Shown in pieces: positions 12,701 through 22,090 of a DNA stretch of 64,000 nt. Source of the stretch: Smallanthus sonchifolius (Eukaryota; Streptophyta; Magnoliopsida; Asterales; Asteraceae). The translations under genes and the position numbers were made by a program. A model generated the notes under the pieces. That model searched no databases, was not told where the DNA came from, and saw only the letters and a list, made by a program, of their open reading frames with translations. The stretch covers positions 66,151,279 through 66,215,278 of the forward strand of contig CM042034.1 of assembly GCA_023525975.1 (NCBI GenBank). Reading direction: 5' to 3'. The first letter of the stretch is position 1. Each line of letters begins with the position of its first letter.

Positions 12701-13060
12701 ATCCTTAATGTTACTCCACTCTTCTCACCTTGAATCGAAAGAACTTCTCCGTTCGGAAGTGGGATTTGGACAATCTTCTCAAAACAAACAATCTCGGCAT
12801 GATTCTTTGACAACCAATCCATGCCAATAACAACGTCAAAGCTTCCTAAATCAACAGGTAACAGATCTATACTAAATGTGTGGTTTTTAAGACATAAGGT
12901 ACAACCTTGAATGACCTATCCGGTATTAATTAATTTTCTGTTCGCTAATTCAATTGTATACTTTTGTTCTAGTTTGCTGGCCTTAATACCGAGTAGGGAC
13001 TTAAAGTCATTTGACACAAAACTCATATCAGCACCCGTATCAAAAGTATAGAGGCATAGT
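9761..13060 (-). pseudogene. Element B pol: protease, RT, RNase H, integrase, chromodomain
   Basis: Read on the minus strand: protease (about 13060-12790, DTGAD active site), reverse transcriptase (about 12640-11800, intact FIDD), RNase H (to about 11240), integrase (about 11100-10100, with HKSRYSIHPG and CLTC zinc-finger parts, MDFITK, SDRDSRF and a SERT glutamate) and a C-terminal chromodomain-like tail (VKVRWNSKRGPEYTWE) ending at 9761. Disablements: a 1-bp loss at the Gag-protease join near 13047, TAG at 12916-12918, TAA at 11161-11163, and a frame change near 10060. All catalytic residues are otherwise present. Confidence 0.93.
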
Positions 13061-14369
13061 GATTATTTATCGGGAACGTACCAGTGACAATGTTCAGATC
13101 TTGTCGTGCGTCACCAGCCCCCATCACAAATGCTCTTTCACGGGCCTGATTTTCGTTTCGGTTCTTCAACTTTGGACAGTCTTTTCTGATGTGCTTTGGA
13201 TCTCCACAATCAAAGCATCCCTGATTCATCCTTCCTGTTCCTGGTTTGACCTTTCCTGCTGCTTGATTAATCTTATTAGGATTTGCATTGCTCCAACAGT
13301 TATGGGTCATATGCCCATACTTTTTACATTTTCCACATTGGATACACCTTTCACTGTGATGATATCCACACTTGTCACACTTTGGTCGTGTTCCAAGATA
13401 TCCACTTTGTCCTTCAAGGTTGGCAGCATAGGCCTTCATAGTTTCAGGTCTCTTGTAAGCTTGATTCTTGTTTTGATTACTGGGTTTTCCAAACCATTTC
13501 CTCTTTTCCCCAGACCTTCCTTCCTCGGTCTCCTTCTTTCCAAACAAACCATCACGCACAGCATTATCCCTTAGCTTGAATGCTAGAGTTATAGCGCTCT
13601 TGGAATCCATGGGGTTCGATGAAGTCACTAGACTTCGGATTTGAGGTGCGAGACCCCACAAGTATCTTTCAACCTTCTTGTATTCTGGGGTGACCATGTG
13701 TGGAACCAAGATTGCTAACTCATTGAATCGGTCTGTGTAGCCAGCAACATCATCTCCTATCATTTGTAAATTCCACATTTCAGATTCGATCTTTTGCAAC
13801 TCATTTCGAGGACAATACTCCTCGATCATCATGGCCTTCAGGTCTTCCCATGACAACTCATATGCTGTCTGCCTTCCCAAAGTCTTTACTTGTGAATTCC
13901 ACCAGGTTAAAGCTTTATCAGTGAGTGAGCATGTAGAATACTTCACCATGCAGTCAGCGGTGCATTCACTAATATCGATTACCGATTCCATCTTTTCTAT
14001 CCATCTCATTAGACCAACTGCACCCTCGGTGCCATTGAAGTTACGGGGTTTGCAAGATAGAAAGGCCTTGTAGGAGCACTTCCTATTTGAAGCATCTGTA
14101 GGTTTACAAGTCATAACGTCATTAATTCGGATCATGACTATGTGTTACGGCTTATTTATTCTATTACCTCCGGAACCTCCGGCTGTACCGCTACCTCCTG
14201 CACCTCCTCCGCCGGTACCGCTGCTGTTTCCTCCTCCACTATTTCGATTTGCCTCATACTGCTCCATGGCAGCAGCTACTCGCTGTGGTATGAGTTGTTC
14301 CACATTTGGAGAAATCGCTTCGTTGTTGTCACCAGTAGTGTTACGGGTTGTCCTACGCTTAGGCGCCAT
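13023..14369 (-). CDS. Element B Gag (with a predicted 72-nt intron)
   Basis: Gag coats the element's RNA inside the virus-like particle. The ATG at 14369 opens MAPKRRTTRN, followed by a Gly/Ser-rich stretch. The capsid core starts at SNRKCSYKAFLSC and includes WIEKMESV and a YCPRNELQ motif. Three CCHC-type knuckles follow (CDKCGYHHSERC, CIQCGKC with HNC, CFDCGDPKHIRKDC). A TAA at 14145-14147 lies between the N-terminus and the core. It falls inside a GT-AG interval (14096-14167) whose removal joins the two in frame, so I read Gag as 14168-14369 joined to 13023-14095. A 1-bp loss near the protease truncates the end. Without splicing, the core would need a separate start (ATG at 14135). Confidence 0.7.
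14096..14167 (-). other. Predicted short intron in Gag of element B
   Basis: Minus-strand donor GAG/GTAATAG and acceptor CCTACAG/ATGC, 72 nt, AT-rich. The exons join as G+AT (Asp). Element C has the same donor and acceptor context with an 86-nt interval of unrelated sequence (21004-21089), and there too splicing restores the frame. Confidence 0.45.
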
Positions 14370-14780
14370 GACGTTCCTTCTAACATATCAATTAAAAAGA
14401 AACAACATTGTATAATAATAATGTTAGATCATGACATAAGGATACAACAACATCAAACGTAAACAACCATCATTACAACATAAACCATTTCATACATAGT
14501 TAAAACATATATAGTACATTGTTCCAAAAGACAAGGATACAAAAGAGATGGGTTCACATGACCTCATCAGTACTAAAGTTTTAAACTACTTAATGTACTA
14601 CGGGCACAACCCGCCCGTAATAGGTTTAAAAGAAGAAGTGGGAGTACAATCCAATCATCATGGCAAGTCCTGCCATGACAAAGCTAGCTCTCGCCACAAA
14701 TTCTGCAGCCAAAGTCCTTTCTTCCAGCGCCTCCACCATGTCTCGGACTGTAACAGTGAACTGCCAGTCCATATCAGCTC

Positions 14781-15401
14781 TCAACTCAAGATAGTCAGTG
14801 GCTGTATGTCTCGGGTGTGGTCCTCCAGAGTCTGAACTCGAGATCCGAGCCTTTGACGAAGTCGCGTGGCTGCATCCCCATGTGCCCGAATATCGTCTAG
14901 GAGATCATCAAGACGCTCTTCGTGCGTACGAACACGAGCTACCAAGGTAGGCACAGTGAGCTCCATGGCTTCCCCAGTGTGGGGTAGGGGTGTTGGGGAG
15001 TTAGAAGAATCTCCGAGCTCAAAGGTAGATGGGATGCTCTCCATCTCCCTACATCTTGCCAAGGTACTGGGCATCCAACGGATAGTTCCCACAGTAGGGT
15101 GATAGCAGGGTCTTTGCTTAGGTGGTTCTTCACCAGTCTCTAAGTCTTCCGGGTCACGGGCTGCTAGATTCCTCTTGCGTGAAAGTCGAACCTTCTTCCT
15201 AGCACTTTGTACCTTAACTGGTCCTCCGCTTTTCTTTCGGTAGATGATAGGTGGTTCTCCCAAGGCGGCATTAGGTGGTGTGGAGCTACGGGTTTGTACT
15301 CGATTTTTGGGACGTGAGGCGGAAAGTTCCTCGTTTGATTCAGTGTCAGAGACGGGATCAGAATGTGAATGTGACGACATGCTTGTGACTACAATATCCA
15401 T
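14781..15401 (-). CDS. Extra ORF between primer-binding site and gag, element B (206 aa)
   Basis: The ORF is on the same strand as gag-pol; its ATG (15401) is about 110 bases after the primer-binding site and its stop is about 410 bases before gag. The protein starts MDIVVTSMSS. It has a Ser/Asp/Glu-rich start, a basic stretch (ARKKVRLSRKRN, possibly nuclear-targeting) and a C-terminal part rich in Arg, Leu and Glu that could form a coiled coil (VRTHEERLDDLLDDIR). Element C encodes a recognisable relative: the start context and MDIV are shared, and PLPHTGEAMELTVPTLVAR here matches PVPLTGECAECTIPLLVSR there. The function is unknown; I recognise no named domain. Confidence 0.6.
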   Translation of the reverse strand: MDIVVTSMSSHSHSDPVSDTESNEELSASRPKNRVQTRSSTPPNAALGEPPIIYRKKSGGPVKVQSARKKVRLSRKRNLAARDPEDLETGEEPPKQRPCYHPTVGTIRWMPSTLARCREMESIPSTFELGDSSNSPTPLPHTGEAMELTVPTLVARVRTHEERLDDLLDDIRAHGDAATRLRQRLGSRVQTLEDHTRDIQPLTILS

Positions 15402-15509
15402 ATGACATGTTGATTGGTTATGAAATGCTTATGCAATGAAAACATTCTAGTGAGTCATTTAGATTATAGACTAGGTTCCAATTTAGATTCCTAGTTCACT
15501 ATAATCAAT

Positions 15510-15522
15510 GGCTCTGATACCA
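15510..15522 (-). other. Primer-binding site of element B (tRNA-Met type)
   Basis: On the minus strand TGGTATCAGAGCC lies 4 bases after the LTR end, matching the 3' end of plant initiator tRNA-Met, the usual primer for minus-strand synthesis in these elements. Confidence 0.9.
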
Positions 15523-15526
15523 AATC

Positions 15527-17743
15527 TGTCACACCCCGCCAAGGCGGAAACGCGAGGCACGACGTTTATGGTTTCCAAAGCATATGATTACCGCAAACAC
15601 ATACATGATAAATGGATACATAAACAAATTTAAAGTTTTTCATTACAAAAATGTAATCAGAGTTTACGAAAAAAAAATTAAGATTTCACAAATATGACTC
15701 AATTTAATGAGTTATACAGGGGAAATCCTCCTTGAGTAGTATCCATCGTGCATGCATGTAACCTACATTGCTAACCTTGAAATCACGTTCAGTTACCTGA
15801 AAAACATACTTAAAATTGTCAACACGAGGTTGGTGAGTTCACAGGTTTAATCAAATAGTTCTTTGTAAACTTCGTTTGTTCATAAATAGTTCAGTTGTAT
15901 GTGATAAACAGAATAAGAATTGTTGACCCATTTGTAAACTAGCTAGGAATACAAATAATATGTTCATACATGAGGCGTAACCAAACCATGACAATTGTAC
16001 ATGCCCCTAATTTCGTTATCCGGTTCTATGCGGCCATAAATCCTCCAGATTGTGGTTAGCGCGACTAACCATGACCGGGAGACGTCACTCTCCATAGTAC
16101 TATTCATAGGACCCTAGGCTACAGTTAATGGTTACTACGTTGTTCCAGGGGACTTTAGCGGCCTTAACTCGTTGTTCTCATCTCATGTAAACATAAAAGT
16201 CGTGCCTTATTCTCTTGTTATCCCATAAAATAGTTGTAAGTATGTTTTTCCCCCAAATATAGAAAACAGTAAAAAGGGGCCGTGAAACTCACCTTGAGTT
16301 TGTGTATACTTGTATGATACGTGTTGTAGTCAACCTTGACTATTCGTACCCTAGATACCAAGGGTAAATTGTGTTAAGACCGAACGTCTTATATTGCAAA
16401 TTGTTCACCGACTTTGTAAATTTGGTTGCTTTTGTTTAAAATATCCTCTTAGTTGTTCAACACTTGTTTCGTTATAAAACAGATCTGAGTTACTGCCCAA
16501 AAGGGGACTGACACAGGTATCGAAACTTCATAGTTTCGATTGGGCAATTGAGTGCCGAAACTTCCTAGTTCGATTGAGTAGTTAGGTATCGAAACTACCT
16601 AGTTTCGATTGAGTAGGACAGTTGTCGAAACTTCCTAGTTTCGATTGTGCAGATTAGATATCGAAACTTCCTAGTTTCGATTTGAGTAATATGTATCGAA
16701 ACTACCTAGTTTCGATTGGTCAATAGGTATCGAAACTTCCTAGTTTCGATTGAGTAGACAGGTATCGAAACTACCTAGTTTCAATTGAGTGATAAGTATC
16801 GAAACTATAGTTTCGATTGAGTTAACTGGTATCGAAACTCCTAGTTTCGCTTACTTGACTTTTGTTTGACAGAATCAGTCCTGCATATTTATGTTTTAAA
16901 TCTTGAATTTGACACACTTTTCTTGTTACCTTACTTGCGATTGAACATTTTGTATGCTTAGATACGGTTTTTAAAGAAAATAAAGTAGATAATTTTGAGT
17001 TTTTACCTTAAAACAGTGACGATGATGATGAGAGAAAACAGAGATGATCTTGAATCTCTTGCTAACTTTTCTTTAGAAACACTTGAAATCTTCTTAAAAC
17101 ACCGAATTGTGGTAGGTTTTTCCTTAAAACTTGACTTCAATTTTGAAGAGAAATGGGGAAATTGCCGTAAGAAAATGAGTGATAAAATGGTTTGTGAGAG
17201 TTTTGATTGAAAGGGGTATGGGTTATATCTGAATTCTCGCAAGTAGGAGATATGGGTTTTGGAATAAAGAATTTGAATGTGAGGTAAATGGGGACGTGAG
17301 AGTGAAATGGGTTTTCTCTGGCTTCGGCCGAGAAAGTCAATAAAAGTGGTTTGGGGTAAATTTTCAAACAATTAGTTTTAAGGGTATTAATATTACTTAG
17401 AGTTTCAAAAGGGTAATTTAATTCGGTTAGGTTCTCCGCGGTATTATAAATTTAACACGTTTATGGCTCGTTAAAGAAAAACATTGAAATCTTGGATTGT
17501 ATAATCCGTTGAGGTGATTATTTGTAGGTATAAATACCTAAAAGTGACGTTCGTATTTAGCCGGGTTATACTGGTATGCGAACCGGTAACTCCTCGAATT
17601 ACCAAAATATAAAACGAGACCATGTACGGTCTTTGTTAGACCAAAATGTCCTTGTTTGTGAAATTAAATAAATCACAAAATAATTATAACGTAAACTTGT
17701 TTAATACATGTACGGATATTGACCTGAAATGTCGGGTGTCACA
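15527..17743 (-). repeat. 5' LTR of element B
   Basis: Near-identical to 7502-9726. The predicted leader intron is 15797-16292 on the minus strand (496 nt, the same length as in the other LTR). A TATTTATA run near 17535 is a possible TATA box but weak. A 122-codon frame in the LTR (17371-17003) is repeated in both LTRs simply because they are near-identical; it has no recognisable domain and is not called as a gene. Confidence 0.93.
16516..16850 (-). repeat. Hairpin minisatellite in the 5' LTR of B
   Basis: This is the same ten-unit array of TCGAAACT/AGTTTCGA arms as at 8489-8846. It differs by a few bases, by one missing T near 16570, and by unit 8, which here has a normal 3-base centre where the other LTR has an expanded one. 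Confidence 0.9.
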
Positions 17744-17748
17744 GTATG

Positions 17749-19825
17749 AAACCGTCATCCATCTTTTATGTCTTCCTTACTTCCTTAATAACGCATGTTG
17801 TTCATCCTAATAATCAAAGAAGATTTAAAAAGCTAAAGAGTTTTATAAAGTTTAACTTTATTATGTTCAAAAACTAGAATCTTATATAAAAGATATATGT
17901 GATTAAAAAATGATAGGCTTATATACTTAGATTATTGTCGTAACATGTTTCATGAAATATTGGTTATTTTGATGTCATGATACTAGATTATGAGTTGTTA
18001 AACTAAAAGATGTGTGTAAATAAATAAAAGGATCGAAATTATAGAATACACATGTATATGCATATTGTTGAGCTTAGTGACTCGAAATGGTAATAATATA
18101 TACCTACATGTGTATATATATATATATCGAAATTTATACATGTATTTATAGGTGGATTTTCTTGTTGGAATATTTAATGTTAAAAGGGAAATAGTAAAAT
18201 AAAAACTAGGAATAATACTTGGATAAGTAAAATATATGTGTATATGTATATATATATGTGTGTGATCGCATGAAACATGTAATATATATATTTATGTGTG
18301 TTTGAAGTTGGAAACTTGGTAAATTGGTAAGCATGAAAAGCATGAGTTCATATAAATAATTGAAATCATATATATGATTATAACTTGTGTATAATGTGGA
18401 ACGTGGACTTGATTAATGAAATTTAAAGACGTTCGGGTTAAAATAAATGATTGTATGTATTCACTAAACATATTTAAATATATGTTGAAATATGGTTATA
18501 CGTGTGTGTAGATATTGGTGAAAATATAAATATATGTCAAGTTAGTACATGTCGTTCGGAACAAGTAATCGTATATGGGTGTGTTAACAATGATTATGTG
18601 TACATAGAAGTAGTCATACGTATAACATACTTGATTAATTTCTATGATTTTGTATAATTATTGGAAAGTAATAATTATGTGTTTATAAGTGATTTTAATG
18701 TAAAATATTATAAAATATTGCAAAAATAGTACTTATTTTTTAATATATATAATAAGTCACCAATGTGGAAATAAATATATACTTTTCCGGAAAATAAGTA
18801 AAGTGTCTAAACTTGAATAATAATCACCGAGTCATTACAAGAAAACATTGTTTTAAATAAACAAAGCCGTACTTAACAGGAATAGTTAAGTCAGGTGAAC
18901 AACTTGCGTTTAAGACGGGTAGTCTTAACGTGTTTAGTATCCTTGTGTAAATAGGATACGGATAGGCGGGGCTGCTATTATTTGAAATATTTGCTAGCAT
19001 TTACTTCTGTCGAGGTGAGTTTCACTAACCCCTTTTTTTATTTTTTTTCTAAATTTTTGAAATGTTTTGGGGTGGAAACATATTTATAAAGAATTTTTGT
19101 ATGTAAATGAATGAACTAATGATCAGACCGTATGTATGTATTGAGGGAAAAATAAAGCGCTTAAAGTCCTCGGAATAAAAATTAGTAACCATTAGCTATC
19201 GATTAGCCCGGGATTTTATGAATAGTACTATTGGGGGTGACGCCTCCTGTCATGATTAGTCGAGCTAATCAGCGGTCCAAATGGCCGAATGACCGCATAT
19301 TGTCTTAACTCGCAGAAAGGCGAGGGGAGGCACAGAAAGTTGGGGTTTGGTTACGGTCTCGTACATTACATATTATTTTGTATTCCTTGCAAGTTTACAA
19401 ATGGGGTCAATTGATCGGGTTAGTATTCGGATTCATTGGTAATACATACTAAGAGTTTTGATCGGTAAATGATCAAGTTTAAACAATGTATTTATGATAA
19501 CTCTTGATAATAACTTGTGAACTCACCAACCTCGTGTTGACGTTTTTAAGTATGTTTTCAGGAAATTGAACGTGGTCTTCAGGCTAGCAATGTAGGTTGC
19601 ATACATACATGTGGATACAGCTTTTGGAAGGGTTTCACTTATATAACTCATGGTCTTAGTCATATTGTGAAATCCTAAACTTTGTACAATTTAAATTATG
19701 TTTTGGGATGTAAATATTTTTAAACTTGGTTATGTATCCAATTTCATGTATGAGTTTGCAATAATCATATGCTTTGGAAACCGTGAATGTGACGCCTCGC
19801 GTTTCCGCCGTGGCGGGGTGTGACA
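17749..19825 (+). repeat. 5' LTR of element C, second part
   Basis: It continues the C LTR after element B and its duplicated GTATG, ending CGGGGTGTGACA at 19825. It contains a predicted leader intron (donor GAG/GTGAGT at 19015, acceptor TTTTCAG ending 19561, 547 nt) and an ATTAGTCGAGCTAAT palindrome (19255-19269). About 120 bp present in the 3' LTR (26944-27063) is missing here near 18353, between short TAAA repeats. Confidence 0.92.
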
Positions 19826-19830
19826 GAGAT

Positions 19831-19843
19831 TGGTATCAGAGCC
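19831..19843 (+). other. Primer-binding site of element C (tRNA-Met type)
   Basis: TGGTATCAGAGCC starts five bases after the LTR end. It is the same primer site as in element B. Confidence 0.9.
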
Positions 19844-19955
19844 ATTGATTATAGCGAACTAGGAGTCTAAAAAAATAGAACCTAGTCTATAATTTAAATG
19901 ACTCATTAAAAACGTTTTCATTGCATAATCCTTGCTTAGCCATTCATTTTGTCAT

Positions 19956-20573
19956 ATGGATATTGTAGACACACCATGTTACATACTAACTTCACTTAAA
20001 CTTCATAAGTTAGGAAGCGACCTACAAAAATGGCTGAATCGATTGGTGAGACTATGCTCAGAGGACCAAAGATCGACTTATCATACTGGGAATGGCTTTG
20101 CCAAGCAGTCCAAATGTGGAGGGTGGAGGAGGATCTCCCTACGTCTTGTGACTCTATCGGAGTAACATGTGAATCAAAACCAGTGCCACTCACCGGGGAG
20201 TGCGCGGAATGCACCATTCCCCTGCTAGTGTCCCGAAGCAGTAAGCAAGAGTTACAAATTCACCAATTGGAAAGGGATGTGAAATCCATTCGAAGAGACT
20301 TGACAATTTTTCCAACCTTAATGGAAAATGTTAATGGGATAATGGAAGATCAGATATTGGTCGACCAGTCCCTTCAGCATGCATCTAGTCATATGATGGA
20401 ATTGGAGAAAAGACTAGCTGAGATGGAGAGGAGGACTGCCGCAACTGAATAGAAGGCAGAGGCAGCCAAGCAGAGGGCTATTGATGCTGAGGCACGTGTG
20501 GAGGATATGATGATCTCATCTACCGTTTTCCTATTTCTAGATCTATTAAGGGCAGGTTGTACCGTAGCATGTT
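19956..20573 (+). pseudogene. Broken extra ORF between primer-binding site and gag, element C
   Basis: The ATG at 19956 lies in the same context as in element B (GTCATATGGATATTGTAG) and starts MDIV. The frame must shift before about 20090 into the frame that carries YWEWLCQAVQMW, PVPLTGECAECTIPLLVSR and a long Leu/Glu/Lys/Arg-rich region with coiled-coil character (MELEKRLAEMERR). A TAG at 20450-20452 then breaks it; the sense continues with EAAKQRAIDAEARVED. Similarity to the B protein is clearest in the middle, arguing for a shared ancestral extra gene. Function unknown. Confidence 0.5.
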
Positions 20574-20796
20574 ATGTAGTTTAAAACTTTAAGTACTGAT
20601 GTGGTCATATGAACCCATCTATTTTTGTATCCTTGTCTTTTGAAACTATGTACTTCGCATACTTATCTATGAAATAAATGGTTTATTTTGACATGATTGT
20701 TATGAACGTTTGATGTTGTTGTATCTGTATGTCGTATGGTATCATTATCATTATATAATGTTACTTCTTTCTAAATGTTATGTTAGAAAGAACGTC

Positions 20797-22090
20797 ATGG
20801 CACCTAAGTGAAGGACACCCCGTGACACCACTGGTGAGAACAACAACAACACAATTTCCCCAAACGTAGAACAACTCATAGAGCACAACGAGTAGCTGTC
20901 GCTATGGAGCAGTATGAAGCAAATCAAAATAGTGATGGAGGAAATGGCAGCGGTACCGGTAGAGGAGGTGCAGGAGGTAGTGGTACATTCGGAGGTTCTG
21001 GAGGTAATGGATCGAGTAACCTCACCTGAAACACATATTCGTGGTCTAAATTAATAGCATTATTAAAATAGTGACTCGTGACCCTACAGATGCTCCAAGC
21101 AGGAAGTGCACCTACAAAGCCTTCCTATCCTGCAACCCCCACAGTTTCAATGGCACAGAGGGTGCAGTGGGGCTAATGAGGTGGATAGAAAAGATGGATT
21201 CGGTGATTGATATTAGTGAATGCACCGCTGACTGCATGGTGAAGTATTCTACTTGCACGCTCACTGACAAAGCTTTAACTTGGTGGAATACTCAAATAAA
21301 GACTTTGGGGAGAGAGACAGCGTATCAATTGTCTTGGGAAGACTTGAAAACCATGATGATCGAGGAATATTGTCCTCGAAACGAATTGCAAAAGATTGAA
21401 ACTGAAATGTGGAACCTACAAATGATCGGAGATGATGTGGCAGGGTACACCGACCGTTTCAATGAATTGGCAATTCTAGTACCTCATATGGTCACACCAG
21501 AACATAAGCGTGTGGAAAGGTATCTGTGGGGCCTTACACCTCAAATTCATAGTATGGTAACTTCATCAACCCAATAGATGCCAAAAGTGCTATAACTTTA
21601 GCATTCAAGCTAAGGGATGATGCGGTAAGTAACGGATTGTTTGCGAGGAAGGAGAACGAAGAAGGTAGATATGGAGAGAAAAGGAAATGGAGGGGAAATT
21701 CAAGTAACAGATCCGGGAAACAAGGATTTAAGAAACAAGGAACTGTGAAGGCTTTTGCAACCAACACTGTAGAAAGGAAGGAGTATGATAGGGGCCTACC
21801 GAGGTGTAAGAAGTGCGGAAATCATCACACCGGTGAATGTATCAGATGTGGAAAATGCGACAGGTTTGGCCACACCACACAAGCTTGTCGAGTTAATAAC
21901 CGAATGTGGAAGAATAAATCGGGATGTTTTGTTTGTAGCGATCCGAAACACTTCAAGAAGGAATGTCCCAAGTGGAAGAATCAGATGAACGCTCAGGCAC
22001 ATGGGAGAGCATTTGTGATGGGTGCAGGGGACACACGCCAGGACCCGAACATTGTCACCGGTACGTTCCCAATAAATAATCACTATGCCT
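20797..22090 (+). pseudogene. Element C Gag remnant
   Basis: The start MAPK (20797) is followed at once by TGA and by an indel that breaks the N-terminus, but the Gly-rich segment (to 21003) is recognisable. After an 86-nt GT-AG interval (21004-21089) the capsid core resumes at APSRKCTYKAFLSC and runs to a 1-bp loss near 21575. The knuckle region (21637 onward) has CKKCGNHHTGEC, CIRCGKCDRFGHTTQAC and CFVCSDPKHFKKEC. It then runs into the protease. Confidence 0.85.
21004..21089 (+). other. Predicted short intron in Gag of element C
   Basis: Donor GAG/GTAATGG and acceptor CCTACAG/ATGC, 86 nt. The length is not a multiple of three, so the Gly-rich N-terminus and the core lie in different genomic frames. 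Removing the interval brings them into one frame through a G+AT codon, as in element B. Confidence 0.45.

Larger units (their letters stand above)
7502..17743 (-). mobile_element. Element B: complete young Ty3/gypsy chromovirus nested in C
   Basis: Two LTRs of 2225 bp (7502-9726) and 2217 bp (15527-17743) enclose, in minus orientation, the primer-binding site, an extra reading frame, gag and pol. The target duplication is GTATG (7497-7501 and 17744-17748); the unoccupied site is visible in the 3' LTR of C near 26334. The LTRs differ at only about twenty positions by eye plus small indels, so insertion was recent. Pol nevertheless carries two stops and two frameshifts, so mobilisation would have needed proteins from a relative. 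Confidence 0.95.
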
